A DNA stretch of 64,000 bases from Allorhizobium ampelinum S4 (GCF_000016285.1 NC_011988.1:1-64000); one strand, 5' to 3'. Shown: positions 44,354-54,239, counted from the stretch's first letter. Notes: generated by a model from the sequence alone, not told the origin. Translations and numbers: made by a program.

Positions 44354-45802
44354 TCAGAACGGATAGTGCTGGTTCGGATCTTCGATGGTGATCCAGCGCA
44401 GGTCGGTGAATTCGTTGATCGCCGCCTTGCCGCCGAACCGACCGAAACCGGAGCTTTTCACACCGCCAAACGGCATTTGCGCCTCATCGGCAACGGTCGG
44501 GCCGTTGATATGGCAAATGCCGGCTTCGATACGGGCCGCAATCGCCAGGGCGCGTTGGATATCGCGGCTGAAAATCGCCGAGGACAGGCCGTATTCGCTG
44601 TCATTGGCGATGCGGATGGCCTCTTCCTCGTCCTTGACCCGGATGACCGGCTTGACCGGGCCGAAGCTTTCCTCATCGAAACTGCGCATTCCTGATGTGA
44701 CATGGTCGAGAAGCGTCGCTTCCACCACGCTGCCCGTGACCTTGCCGCCAGCCGCGAGGGTTGCGCCCTTGCCGACGGCATCGTCGATGAATTCCTGCAT
44801 TTTGATGGCGGCCTGAGGATTAACCAGCGAGCCCAGCACGACATGGCCGCGCGGATCGCCAGCGGGAAGCGAGGCTGCCCGGGCGGCCAGCTTTGCCACG
44901 AATTCGTCGGCGACCTTTTCGTGGACAATCAACCGCTCCGTGGACATGCAGATCTGGCCCATGTTCATGTAGCAGCCAAACACCGCCGCATTGACGGCAG
45001 CGTCGATATCGGCATCTTCGAGCACCAGAAAGGGTGCTTTTCCGCCGAGTTCAAGCAGGGCGGGCTTCAGGTGGCGACCGCACAATTCGCCGATAATGCG
45101 TCCGACCTTGGTGGAACCGGTGAAATTGACGCGGCGAACTTCCGGTGCGCTGACCAGCGCCTCCACCACCTGGGCAGCATCTTCAGGCGCATTGGTGATG
45201 ACATTGATGACGCCATCCGGCAGGCCAGCTTCGACCAGCACCTGGCCGATCAGGACGTGAACGCCGGGGCAGGCTTCGGATGCCTTCAGGATGACGCTGT
45301 TGCCGCAGGCAATTGCCATGGCAATGGCGCGTGTGCCCAAAATGATTGGTGCGTTCCAGGGCGCAATGCCAAGGCAGACGCCTGCTGCCTGGCGCACCGC
45401 CATGGACAATGTACCGGGCTTGTCGGAGGGGATGACTTCGCCCTGGATCTGGCTGGTCATGCTGGCGGCTTCCCGCAATACGCCAGCGGCAAGCATGGTG
45501 TTGAAGCCGGCCCAGGGACCGGTTGCACCCGTCTCCGTGATCATCAGCGCGGTGAAGTCTGCCGCCTTCGAGGCCATGATGTCGGCGGCTTTCAGCAGCA
45601 GCGCCCGCCTTTCGCCGGGGCCGGTGCGCGACCAGGCGGGAAAGGCCGCCTGGGCTGCGGCAACTGCTGCCTTGACATCGTCCAGGCTCGAGGCCGGGGC
45701 GCGGGAAGCAATCTCGCCATTGAATGGATCGATCCGGTCGAAGGTCTTGCCCGACAAGGCTCCGACTTTCTTGCCACCAATGATTTGCTGGATTTCGTGC
45801 AT
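44354..45802 (-). CDS. NAD(P)-dependent aldehyde dehydrogenase (vanillin/aryl-aldehyde DH-like), copy 1
   Basis: A 482-aa ALDH-superfamily enzyme with FTGSTKVGRIIGE, LELGGKAPFLVLED (catalytic Glu) and MGQICMSTERLIV (catalytic Cys), and the C-terminal MPFGGVKSSGFGRFGG. It is closest in feel to vanillin or salicylaldehyde dehydrogenases, but sugar semialdehydes are possible. GGAGGAAG sets the start at 45802. It is 80 bp downstream of a second, clearly related ALDH gene in the same operon. Confidence 0.9.
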   Translation of the reverse strand: MHEIQQIIGGKKVGALSGKTFDRIDPFNGEIASRAPASSLDDVKAAVAAAQAAFPAWSRTGPGERRALLLKAADIMASKAADFTALMITETGATGPWAGFNTMLAAGVLREAASMTSQIQGEVIPSDKPGTLSMAVRQAAGVCLGIAPWNAPIILGTRAIAMAIACGNSVILKASEACPGVHVLIGQVLVEAGLPDGVINVITNAPEDAAQVVEALVSAPEVRRVNFTGSTKVGRIIGELCGRHLKPALLELGGKAPFLVLEDADIDAAVNAAVFGCYMNMGQICMSTERLIVHEKVADEFVAKLAARAASLPAGDPRGHVVLGSLVNPQAAIKMQEFIDDAVGKGATLAAGGKVTGSVVEATLLDHVTSGMRSFDEESFGPVKPVIRVKDEEEAIRIANDSEYGLSSAIFSRDIQRALAIAARIEAGICHINGPTVADEAQMPFGGVKSSGFGRFGGKAAINEFTDLRWITIEDPNQHYPF

Positions 45803-45881
45803 GTCTTCTTCCTCCACTTATATGCGACCCCTGTCGCAGTCTTTGTTGGTTCGGTTGCTGCATTATGCGGGAGTTGTGCGT

Positions 45882-47408
45882 TCAGATCGGATAATCTGCC
45901 GGGCCTGAGGCAAGGCTCACCCACCGCAATTCGGTAAATTCGTCCAGTGCCGCCACGCCGCCGAACCGGCCATAGCCGGAGGCCTTGACGCCTCCAAACG
46001 GCATGAGCGGATCGTCTGCCACGGTAGCGCTGTTGATATGGAGAATGCCGGTTTCCACCCGCCGTGCGACGTCGAGGGCGCGGTGCAGGTCGCGGCTGAA
46101 TACTGCGCCGGATAAGCCGTACTCGCAATCATTGGCGGCGGTCACGGCCTCGTCGGCGTCTGTGACGCGAATAATCGACACGACCGGTCCGAAACTTTCT
46201 TCACGATAGAGCCGCATGCCGGGCAGGACATGATCGACAACAGTGGCATCCATCAACGTGTCGTGAACGCGCCCGCCTGCCAGAACATGCGCGCCCCTGG
46301 CAACGGCATCATCGATCATGCCTGCAATTCTCCGGCCGGACTCTACCGAGATCAATGAACCAAGCGGTGTCAGGCCAAGTGCCGGGTCGCCTGCCTTGAC
46401 GGTTTTCGCTTTACTGATGAACAGCGACAGAAAATCATCGGCGATGGCATCGACCAGAATGATCCGCTCGGTGGACATGCAGATCTGACCCTGATTGAAA
46501 AACGCCCCGAAGGTTGCGGCGCGGGCGGCCTGTTCGAGGTCTGCATCATCAAGCACGATCAGCGGCGCTTTGCCGCCAAGTTCCAGCAGGCAGCGCTTTA
46601 AATGGCGGGCGGCGATTTGCGCAACGATCTTGCCGACCCGCGTTGAGCCGGTGAAATTCACCCGGCGAACAACGGGATGGGCAATCAGGGTTTCGACAAT
46701 CGCCGCTGCATCGGCAGGCGCATTGGAGATGATATTCAAAACGCCATCGGGCAGACCGGCTTGCTGAAGCAGATCGCCCAGCAACCGCTGCGTGGCGGGC
46801 GCCAATTCCGAGCTTTTCAGGATCACGCAATTGCCGCAGGCCAGTGCCAAGGCAATCGAACGGACAGCAAGCAGGATTGGCGCATTCCAAGGCGAGATGG
46901 CGAGGCAGACGCCAGCCGGTTGGCGCAATGAAAAGGACGCTCCAACGATCAAATCATCCGGGCAAATCGATCCCGGCACATGCACGGCCATGGCGGCGGC
47001 GTCCTGGAAGATCTTTGCTCCATAGTCGATGTTGAAACGGCACCAATCACGGGTGGCTCCCGTTTCGGCCATCATTGTCCGGGTAAAAATCTCGGCGGCG
47101 TCGATCAGCAGGATGGCTGCTTGTTCCAGAATAGTCTTGCGCATGGCGCAAGGCGATGCTGACCAGCCAGGAAAGGCAGCAGCAGCAGCAAGTGCTGCGT
47201 TTTCGGCATCCGCAAGACTTGCGGCGGCGGCCACCGTGACGATTTGCGAGGTCAGGGGATTGGCTCTTGTAAAGACCCTGTCTCCTTGCGCGTTGACGGA
47301 CTTTCCTCCGATCAGCAGGGAGGCTGCAAAAGGCGTGGGAGTGCCACTTGCCATATCCATCCAGTCCAGGCTGGAATTTCCAGGTGTTGCGGACCGTTCC
47401 ATGGCCAT
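45882..47408 (-). CDS. NAD(P)-dependent aldehyde dehydrogenase, copy 2
   Basis: A 508-aa paralogue of the adjacent ALDH, with FTGSTRVGKIVAQ, LELGGKAPLIVLDD, NQGQICMSTERIIL and MPFGGVKASGYGRFGG. Long stretches align between the two, so they arose by tandem duplication. GGGAGGAGG ahead of the ATG at 47408 favours that start over 47456. The AraC-type regulator is read divergently. Confidence 0.9.
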   Translation of the reverse strand: MAMERSATPGNSSLDWMDMASGTPTPFAASLLIGGKSVNAQGDRVFTRANPLTSQIVTVAAAASLADAENAALAAAAAFPGWSASPCAMRKTILEQAAILLIDAAEIFTRTMMAETGATRDWCRFNIDYGAKIFQDAAAMAVHVPGSICPDDLIVGASFSLRQPAGVCLAISPWNAPILLAVRSIALALACGNCVILKSSELAPATQRLLGDLLQQAGLPDGVLNIISNAPADAAAIVETLIAHPVVRRVNFTGSTRVGKIVAQIAARHLKRCLLELGGKAPLIVLDDADLEQAARAATFGAFFNQGQICMSTERIILVDAIADDFLSLFISKAKTVKAGDPALGLTPLGSLISVESGRRIAGMIDDAVARGAHVLAGGRVHDTLMDATVVDHVLPGMRLYREESFGPVVSIIRVTDADEAVTAANDCEYGLSGAVFSRDLHRALDVARRVETGILHINSATVADDPLMPFGGVKASGYGRFGGVAALDEFTELRWVSLASGPADYPI

Positions 47409-47627
47409 ATGCAATGCCTCCTCCCAAAGGCGTGTCCCCGACAGCGTTTTCACCATTGATCCGAAACCGCCTGTTTCAGGCTGTTTTTCTGGAATTCTTC
47501 ATGGTGAGAAAATCCGTCAGACATGTATTGCGGGCAACTCTAACGATTTGCACAGAAAGAAGAATGTAGATATCTGGGTTGTTATTGTCGATTTCTGGTC
47601 AATTGCCGCAATTTGGAGACTGTCTCT

Positions 47628-48527
47628 ATGGTGGAGGAATACGCGCTGATGCGGCGAGCCTGGGGCCAGAGCCTGGAGCCGACGCTTTCACAACGCATCA
47701 TCGGTATTGGCAACCATCCCTATCGTTGGTTTACCCATCTGGTCTTCATTCGGCTGGGTACGGTCAGGCTTGGTGCCGGTGACACTGCGGGCGTGCTGCA
47801 AGGCCCGTGTCTCCTGCTGCTACCGTCTTCGGAACTGGTAAGGCTGCGCCTTTCTGCTGGCTCATGCGGCCATGTCATTGGCGCGGCCATGGATATTATC
47901 GGCGATGCCATCGGCGATTATCCGGAATCCAAGCCAATTAGACTGTTCATCACAACGACAACGATCATGACGGGACTGTTGCCGCAGCAGGCAAGCGCAC
48001 TGGAACCGCACATGCGTGGCCTCATCGACGAATTGAACCGGGATGGACAACCTTCGCATATGGTGGTGTCAGCCTATTTACGGCTGCTGATCAATTGGGT
48101 CTGGCGCCACAATATGCCTCCCGGGCCAGCCGCATCGCTGTCTTCCGGGGGCGCTGCACCAATCCTGCATCAATTCCGGCAATTGGTGGAGGCGGACTAT
48201 CGTCATCATCGGCCCGTTGCCGATTATGCCGCTCGCCTGGGGATCTCGACCGACCGTCTGCATGCGCTATGCCGAAAACATCTCGGCCGCGCGCCGATTG
48301 AGCTTGTGCATGAGCGGCTGGCGCAGGAGGGCCGTATCCGGCTGGAGCGTTCCGATAGTAGCGCACGCGACATTTCAGAAGCGCTGGGCTTTCGTGATCC
48401 GGCGCATTTCAGCCATTTTTTCAAACGGAAAACCGGTCTTTCCCCGGCAGCCTATCGGCGCATGGTCCGGCAATCATCAGTAAATCCCGGTCTTGGTACC
48501 AATATGGACTATCACGACTGGCCCTGA
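47628..48527 (+). CDS. AraC-family transcriptional regulator
   Basis: A 299-aa regulator with a variable N-terminal sensing half. The C-terminal double helix-turn-helix (about 205-290) has DYAARLGISTDRLHALCRKH, the linker GRAPIELVHERLAQEG and the signature DISEALGFRDPAHFSHFFKR. ATG 47628 follows GGAGAC. It is divergent from the tandem aldehyde dehydrogenases and probably activates them in response to their substrate. Confidence 0.9.
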   Translation: MVEEYALMRRAWGQSLEPTLSQRIIGIGNHPYRWFTHLVFIRLGTVRLGAGDTAGVLQGPCLLLLPSSELVRLRLSAGSCGHVIGAAMDIIGDAIGDYPESKPIRLFITTTTIMTGLLPQQASALEPHMRGLIDELNRDGQPSHMVVSAYLRLLINWVWRHNMPPGPAASLSSGGAAPILHQFRQLVEADYRHHRPVADYAARLGISTDRLHALCRKHLGRAPIELVHERLAQEGRIRLERSDSSARDISEALGFRDPAHFSHFFKRKTGLSPAAYRRMVRQSSVNPGLGTNMDYHDWP

Positions 48528-48569
48528 TTTCAGCGGTGTTGGACGGCTTGCTTGTATTGCATCTGGAGA

Positions 48570-48602
48570 GCATTTCAGCGTTTAACGGAAACGCTGAAAT
48601 GC
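48570..48602. terminator. Hairpin between the AraC gene and the RraA-like gene
   Basis: GCATTTCAGCGTTT (48570-48583) pairs with AAACGCTGAAATGC (48589-48602), a perfect 14-bp stem with a 5-base loop, between convergent genes. The sequence resembles a palindrome repeated in many Agrobacterium-group genomes, from memory, so it may be both terminator and repeat. Confidence 0.65.
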
Positions 48603-48664
48603 GACACATGATATTGGTTCTATGTGTTTTATGGAAAAGTGGGCTCCGCCTTCCCTAGGGAACT

Positions 48665-49390
48665 TCAGCGCCCATGTTCCTTGCGCCAAGCCTCGTATTT
48701 CTGCTGATGTTCGTCCTTCGTGCAGGGATAAAGGCCGATAATCACCGCTCCGGCCTTGACCTGTTCAAGGACGAAATCCTCGTAGCTTTCCATATCGGTG
48801 CATTCGTCGGCCAATTCGTCCGCCAGGTGGGCGGGAATGACCATGACACCATCGCGGTCGCCAACAAGCACATCGCCAGGAAATACCGCGACATCGCCAC
48901 AGGAGATCGGCACGTTGATATCGATGGCTTCATGCAGCGTCAGATTGGTCGGTGCCGATGGTTTTGCGTAATAGGCGGGCATGTCCAGGGCACCAATCCC
49001 GTCTGCATCGCGAAAGCCGCCATCGGAAACGACGCCCGCTGCACCTCGCAGCGCCAGACGGGTGATCAGGATCGAGCCTGCGGTGGCGGCACGGGCGTCC
49101 TTGCGCGCATCCATCACCAGCACATGGCCGGGAGGGCAGATTTCCATGGCGACACGCTGCGGATGCTTCTGGTCTCGGAACACGGTGATCGGGTTGCGGT
49201 CCTCGCGCGCCACGATATAGCGCAGCGTAAACGCCTGGCCGACCATGGTTTCGGCCTTTGGCGCCACCGGCACGACGCCTTGAATGAACTGGTTGCGCAG
49301 GCCGCGTTTAAACAGCGCGGTGGCAATCGATGCGGTCGAGATCTTCTTGTATTTGGCGCGGGTCGCGTCGCTCAGCACATAGTCTGTCAT
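48665..49390 (-). CDS. RraA/HMG-aldolase family protein
   Basis: A 241-aa member of the family that includes 4-hydroxy-4-methyl-2-oxoglutarate (HMG) aldolase and the RNase E regulator RraA. The metal-dependent aldolase signature is visible: GHVLVMDARKDARAATAGSI, LALRGAAGVVSDGGFRDADG (conserved Arg and Asp) and FPGDVLVGDRDGVMVIPAHL. Such genes beside sugar-acid dehydratases are probably pyruvate aldolases. The start is 17 bp after the dehydratase stop. Confidence 0.85.
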   Translation of the reverse strand: MTDYVLSDATRAKYKKISTASIATALFKRGLRNQFIQGVVPVAPKAETMVGQAFTLRYIVAREDRNPITVFRDQKHPQRVAMEICPPGHVLVMDARKDARAATAGSILITRLALRGAAGVVSDGGFRDADGIGALDMPAYYAKPSAPTNLTLHEAIDINVPISCGDVAVFPGDVLVGDRDGVMVIPAHLADELADECTDMESYEDFVLEQVKAGAVIIGLYPCTKDEHQQKYEAWRKEHGR

Positions 49391-49407
49391 CGTAGGTCCT
49401 TTTTTGC

Positions 49408-51144
49408 TTAATAGATATCCGGCTCACCAGCCGATTTGCCGAAGCCGGTTTCAAGGAAATCGAAATCGCAGCCCTTGTCGGCCTGCGTCACATGGCGGGA
49501 GAACATCCAGCCATAGCCGCGTTGGAAATGCGGTTCCGGTGCCGTCCATGCGGCCTTGCGGCGGGCGAGTTCCGCGTCATCGACCAGCATGTCCAGACTG
49601 CGATTGGGAAGATCCAGCCGGACGATGTCGCCGGTCCGCAACAACGCCAGCGGCCCGCCGATATAGCTTTCCGGCGAGACATGCAGCACGCAGGCGCCGT
49701 AAGATGTGCCGGACATGCGGGCATCCGAGATCCGCAGCATGTCGCGATGGCCCTGTTTGATCAGCGCCTTGGGGATCGGCAGCATGCCCCATTCAGGAAA
49801 GCCCGGCCCCCCCAGCGGCCCGGCATTGCGCAACACCAGAACATGATCGGGGGTCACGTCGAGATGTTCGTCGTCGATGGCTTTCTTCATCTCGGGATAG
49901 CTGTCGAACACCAGTGCCGGGCCTTGGTGGACGTGAAATTTCGGATCGCAGGCCGCCGGTTTGATGACCGCGCCGGTAGGGCAGAGATTACCCCGCAACA
50001 CGGCGAGCGAGCCTTGGTGATAGACCGGATTGGACAGCGGCCGGATGACGTCGTCGTTATAAACCTCTGCGCCCTCGAGATTTTCGCCCATGGTTTTCCC
50101 GGTGACGGTCATGGCTGAAAGGTCAAGCCGTTCTTCGAGCTGTTTCATCAAGGCGCGCAGGCCGCCCGCATAGAAAAAATCCTCCATCAGGTAATCCTTG
50201 CCGGACGGGCGGACATTGGCGATCAACGGTGTGACGCGGCCCAGCGCGTCGAGGTCATCGAGGGTGAGATCGACACCGGCCCGGCGGGCCATGGCAATCA
50301 GGTGAACGACGGCGTTGGTGGAACAGCCGGTGGCCATGGCGACGATAGCGGCGTTGCGGCAGGCGGCGTCGGTGATGATCTGGTCCGGTGTCAGGTCTTC
50401 CCAGACCATCTCGACGATGCGGCGGCCACAGGAGGCCGACATGCGCTGGTGATTGGCATCGACCGCGGGGATTGAGGACGCACCCGGCAGGGTGAGGCCC
50501 ATAGCATCGGCGATTGCCGTCATGGTCGAGGCCGTACCCATGGTCATGCAGGTGCCGGCTGAACGGGCGATGCCGCCCTGAATACCAAGCCATTCCGCGT
50601 CTGAAATATGACCGGCGCGCCGCTCGTCCCAATATTTCCAGGCATCCGAACCGGAACCCAGGATCTTGCCGGCATAATTGCCGCGCAGCATCGGCCCGGC
50701 TGGCAGGTAAATCATCGGCACACCAACCGAGATCGCACCCATCACCAGACCGGGCGTGGTTTTGTCGCAACCGCCCATCAGCACCACGCCGTCGAGCGGA
50801 TGCGAGCGGATCATTTCCTCCGTCTCCATCGCCAGCATGTTGCGGTAGAGCATGGAGGTTGGCTTGGTGAAGCTTTCATCGACGGACAGCGAGGGCATCT
50901 GGACCGGAAAGCCACCGGCCTGGGTGACGCCGCGCTTCACGTCCTGCACCCTCTCCTTGAAATGGGCGTGACAGGTGTTGAGTTCGGACCAGGTGTCGAG
51001 GATGCCGATCACCGGCTTGTCGCGGAAATCCTCTTCCGCGTAGCCGAGCTGCATCATGCGGGACCGGTGACCGAAACTGCGCAGATCGTCGGGGGCGAAC
51101 CAGCGGGCGCTACGCAGCGTTTCAGGCGTTTTCTTGCTTGTCAT
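49408..51144 (-). CDS. IlvD/EDD-family sugar-acid dehydratase (L-arabinonate dehydratase-like)
   Basis: A 578-aa dehydratase with an Fe-S cluster. The three cluster cysteines are at about 58 (WSELNTCHAHF), 126 (MGGCDKTTPG) and 199 (AGTCMTMGTA). As I recall, that is a one-residue shift from the Rhizobium L-arabinonate dehydratase (59/127/200), whose overall length also agrees. The catalytic-serine region ISDARMSGTSYGA is intact. It likely makes 2-keto-3-deoxy sugar acids, cleaved by the RraA-like neighbour. Branched-chain dihydroxyacid dehydratase is less likely. Confidence 0.88.
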   Translation of the reverse strand: MTSKKTPETLRSARWFAPDDLRSFGHRSRMMQLGYAEEDFRDKPVIGILDTWSELNTCHAHFKERVQDVKRGVTQAGGFPVQMPSLSVDESFTKPTSMLYRNMLAMETEEMIRSHPLDGVVLMGGCDKTTPGLVMGAISVGVPMIYLPAGPMLRGNYAGKILGSGSDAWKYWDERRAGHISDAEWLGIQGGIARSAGTCMTMGTASTMTAIADAMGLTLPGASSIPAVDANHQRMSASCGRRIVEMVWEDLTPDQIITDAACRNAAIVAMATGCSTNAVVHLIAMARRAGVDLTLDDLDALGRVTPLIANVRPSGKDYLMEDFFYAGGLRALMKQLEERLDLSAMTVTGKTMGENLEGAEVYNDDVIRPLSNPVYHQGSLAVLRGNLCPTGAVIKPAACDPKFHVHQGPALVFDSYPEMKKAIDDEHLDVTPDHVLVLRNAGPLGGPGFPEWGMLPIPKALIKQGHRDMLRISDARMSGTSYGACVLHVSPESYIGGPLALLRTGDIVRLDLPNRSLDMLVDDAELARRKAAWTAPEPHFQRGYGWMFSRHVTQADKGCDFDFLETGFGKSAGEPDIY

Positions 51145-51187
51145 GGAACTGACCTTCTGCGGGGGCGACAGTGGAATGCGGCACGCG

Positions 51188-52057
51188 CTATTCCTTCATG
51201 CCCCATTTCTGGATTGTGTGGCGCTCGATCGTCTGGAAGACTAGGTTTTCGACGATCAGGCCGATAATGATGACGGTCAGCAGGCCTGCAAACACTGCGG
51301 GTATATCCAGCAGGTTGCGGTTTTCGAAGATGAACCAGCCAAGACCGCCCTGTCCCGAGGAAACGCCGAACACCAGTTCGGCAGCAATCAGCGTGCGCCA
51401 GGCAAAGGCCCAGCCGATTTTCAGGCCGGTGAGGATCGAAGGAAAGGCCGCCGGAACCAGGATGCGCAGCACATAGGAAATGCCGGTTAGTCCGTAATTG
51501 GCGCCGACCATGCGCAAGGTGCGCGATACGCCAAGAAAGCCGGAATGCGTGTTGAGTGCCACGGCCCACAGGACCGAGTGAACCAGAACGAAGACCAGGC
51601 TGGAGGCGCCGAGCCCAAACCAGATCAACGCCAAAGGCAGCAGCGAAATGGCGGGCAGCGGGTTGAACATCGCTGTCATGGTTTCCAGAAAATCGGTGCC
51701 AATGCGGGTGTTGATGGCAAGCACTGTCAGCAGCGCGGCAAGCACGGTGCCGACAGTATAGCCCATGAACAGGACTTGCAGCGTCGTCCAGATGCGAGCG
51801 GGCAGGGTGCCGTCGGCAAAGCGGTCGGTCAGCGTCACCAATGTGTCGCTCAAGGTGGGAAACAGCAGCGGATTGTCGAGAAAGGAGGCATAGACCTGCC
51901 AGATGATTGCCAGAACCACGATCAACAGCGTCTTGCGCAAGGCACTGATGCCCCACAGCGTTTCAAAGACGCTCAGTTTCTGTTCGACCGGCTTGATATT
52001 GTCATAGGGCTTGGCTGCTGCGACATCGGCGGCAAGGATGATGTTGGGGGACAGCAT
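51188..52057 (-). CDS. NitT/TauT-type ABC transporter permease (SsuC-like)
   Basis: A 289-aa inner membrane permease with six or so helices, TMTAMFNPLPAISLLPLALI and the EAA-like ILVPAAFPSILTGLKIGWAF. AAGGAAT before the ATG at 52057 sets the start; the longer frame overlaps the ATPase gene. It is transcribed with the dehydratase and aldolase genes, so it probably imports a sugar acid or related anion rather than taurine or sulfonate. Confidence 0.88.
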   Translation of the reverse strand: MLSPNIILAADVAAAKPYDNIKPVEQKLSVFETLWGISALRKTLLIVVLAIIWQVYASFLDNPLLFPTLSDTLVTLTDRFADGTLPARIWTTLQVLFMGYTVGTVLAALLTVLAINTRIGTDFLETMTAMFNPLPAISLLPLALIWFGLGASSLVFVLVHSVLWAVALNTHSGFLGVSRTLRMVGANYGLTGISYVLRILVPAAFPSILTGLKIGWAFAWRTLIAAELVFGVSSGQGGLGWFIFENRNLLDIPAVFAGLLTVIIIGLIVENLVFQTIERHTIQKWGMKE

Positions 52058-52061
52058 GGTT

Positions 52062-52877
52062 CTATTCCTTGTGACCGGGTTCGTTGGAGAACAGCAGGTT
52101 GTGGATATCGCGCTCCAAAGCTGCGGCACTGCCATCCGCCTGGCTCACCTTGTCGACATCGACGACCTCGGCCTTCACGCGCCCCGGATGCGGTGACAGC
52201 AGCAGGATGCGGTTGGAAATCTTGATCGCTTCAGCAATCGAATGGGTGACGAAGATCACGGTGAATTTGGTGTCTTCCCAAAGCTGAAGCAATTCGTCCT
52301 GCATCTGCCGTCGGGTCAGGGCGTCCAGTGCGGCGAAAGGCTCGTCCATCAACAGGATATCCGGCTGCATGGCCATGCCGCGGGCAATCGCCACGCGCTG
52401 CTTCATGCCGCCCGACAGCGTATGAGGGTAGCTGTTGACGGCCCGGGTCAGCTTGACCTTGTCGATATAATGGCGGGCCAGTGCCTCGGCTTCGGGCCTG
52501 GGCATTTTACGGGCGACGAGAAGCGGGAACATCACGTTTTCCAGCACGGTCTTCCAGGGCATCAGCTGGTCGAACTCCTGGAACACCATCATCCTGTCCG
52601 GTCCGGGGGCTTTCACTTGGCGGCCATTGATATGGATCGTGCCGGATACTGGGGTCATATAGCCGCCAACGGCTTTCAGCAGCGTCGACTTCCCACAGCC
52701 GGATGGGCCGAGCAGCACGAAGCGGTCGGATTCCCGCACATCGAAACTGACATCCTCAGTGGCGGTAATCAGCAGATTGGGCGTTTTGTAACGCAGCGTA
52801 ACGCGATCAACGGAAAGAAGCGGCGCTTTTTCGGGGGCCGGCGCGAGGCGCACGGCGGCAGCAGTTGCCTGCATCAT
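52062..52877 (-). CDS. NitT/TauT-type ABC transporter ATP-binding protein (SsuB-like)
   Basis: A 271-aa ATPase with GPSGCGKSTLLKAVGGYM, signature LSGGMKQRVAIARGMA, Walker B LLMDEPFAALDALTRR and H-loop IFVTHSIAEA. It lies 4 bp upstream of the permease. GGGAG precedes the ATG pair at 52877/52874. Confidence 0.92.
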   Translation of the reverse strand: MMQATAAAVRLAPAPEKAPLLSVDRVTLRYKTPNLLITATEDVSFDVRESDRFVLLGPSGCGKSTLLKAVGGYMTPVSGTIHINGRQVKAPGPDRMMVFQEFDQLMPWKTVLENVMFPLLVARKMPRPEAEALARHYIDKVKLTRAVNSYPHTLSGGMKQRVAIARGMAMQPDILLMDEPFAALDALTRRQMQDELLQLWEDTKFTVIFVTHSIAEAIKISNRILLLSPHPGRVKAEVVDVDKVSQADGSAAALERDIHNLLFSNEPGHKE

Positions 52878-53068
52878 GATAGTCACTCCCTACAGTCTGT
52901 CAGATCTTTACTGAACCGGGCAGGCTCTCGATCTCTGTGGTGTCGGTTGTCTTTCGGGAAGGTTGAACTCAACGTCTTTCTGCATATCCAAGGCCCGGGA
53001 AACTCAATGCCTCACAAGCCTAAGGAAAGTGCAGCGGCAGGCGATGCCGCTGCATGGCGCGGCGCGGC

Positions 53069-54073
53069 TCAATTCCCGTTAAGATAGGCGCTTTCGGGCA
53101 GATAATAGTCGGTCCAGGCCTTCGGCATGGATTTGAGTGTGCCGACTTTATGGAGATGTTCGGCAAATTTCATCGTGCCTTGCGGATCGGTGCGCCACTC
53201 GTCCATGCCCGGTTCCTTCATCATGACCATCAGGTCATCAAGGCTGGTCTTGTCACCGGACACGGTTTTGTAAGCTTCAAGTGCAGCCTTCGGATCTTTC
53301 TTGATAAAAGTGATTGCTTCTTCCGTTGCGACCCGCAATGCCTTGACCAGTTTCGGGTTTGCCTCCGCAAAACTGGTGGTGGTGAAGAAGGTCGCTTGGG
53401 TCAGTGCTCCCCCGATGATTTCGCGAGAATCCGTGACTTTATGCACGCCCGGCTGCTTCAACTCGACATATTGGAAGGGCGGCGCGGAAAAGTGGTTCTT
53501 GACCTCATGTTGCGAATTGGCGATCGCCGCCAGCGCATCGGGATGGCCAAGCTGCACGGTGTTCTTGTCGAATTTCTTGACCTGATCGTCGCCATACAGC
53601 TTGGCTGCCGCCATTTGCAACAGGATCGCCTGGGTGGAGACGCCGACAGTCGGCACGGCGATCTTGTCGCCATCCTGGATATCCTTCAGCGTCTTGATGC
53701 GCGGGTCGTTGGACACCATAATCACCGGCTGGGCAGAACTGGTGATGATCCCCTTCACCTTGCCGCGGGTGCGATCCCATAGAAGCAGAAGATTGCCGGT
53801 ACCGGTATTGACGACGTCGACATTGCCGGCCAGCAGCGCATCGGTCTGCGCGCCGCCACCGCTAAAGGTGCGCCACTCGACGGTAATGCCTTGAAGACCT
53901 TCGGCTGCTGCTTGTTTTTCGATAAGTTTCTGCGTCTCCATCACATGGCTTGCGAGGTAAAGAATCCCAGGCTGGCGGGTGATGGACAGGGTGGTTTTCT
54001 CCTCTGCCTGGCTTGGACAGGCCAATCCCAAAGCAAGGGCAATGGCGGTCACTCCGCCGATAAAGAAACGCAT
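53069..54073 (-). CDS. NitT/TauT-type ABC transporter, substrate-binding protein
   Basis: A 334-aa periplasmic protein with signal MRFFIGGVTAIALALGLACP (cut near SQA). Its segments are typical of SsuA/TauA-like proteins: GGAQTDALLAGNVDVVNTGT and QDGDKIAVPTVGVSTQAILL. It is the first gene of the operon and is divergent from the GntR regulator. Confidence 0.9.
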   Translation of the reverse strand: MRFFIGGVTAIALALGLACPSQAEEKTTLSITRQPGILYLASHVMETQKLIEKQAAAEGLQGITVEWRTFSGGGAQTDALLAGNVDVVNTGTGNLLLLWDRTRGKVKGIITSSAQPVIMVSNDPRIKTLKDIQDGDKIAVPTVGVSTQAILLQMAAAKLYGDDQVKKFDKNTVQLGHPDALAAIANSQHEVKNHFSAPPFQYVELKQPGVHKVTDSREIIGGALTQATFFTTTSFAEANPKLVKALRVATEEAITFIKKDPKAALEAYKTVSGDKTSLDDLMVMMKEPGMDEWRTDPQGTMKFAEHLHKVGTLKSMPKAWTDYYLPESAYLNGN

Positions 54074-54239
54074 GATTTTCCTCCCAAGGATGCAGATTTA
54101 ACGCTTTGCAGCCGGAAACAGGATCGCTTCATCATGCTCGCCCTTTGTTGCGCATCAGATGTTCCGAAAGCCGGTTCCCATTTTTCAATTCGATGTTCGA
54201 CAGTCGCCGCTCTCTCCCAAAGCGGACAAATGCATTGAA

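Noticed and set aside
44702..45937. A 411-codon forward frame
   Set aside because: It is antisense to the first aldehyde dehydrogenase, with typical shadow composition.
48674..49411. A 245-codon forward frame
   Set aside because: It is the complement of the RraA-like gene, which has clear motifs and operon context.
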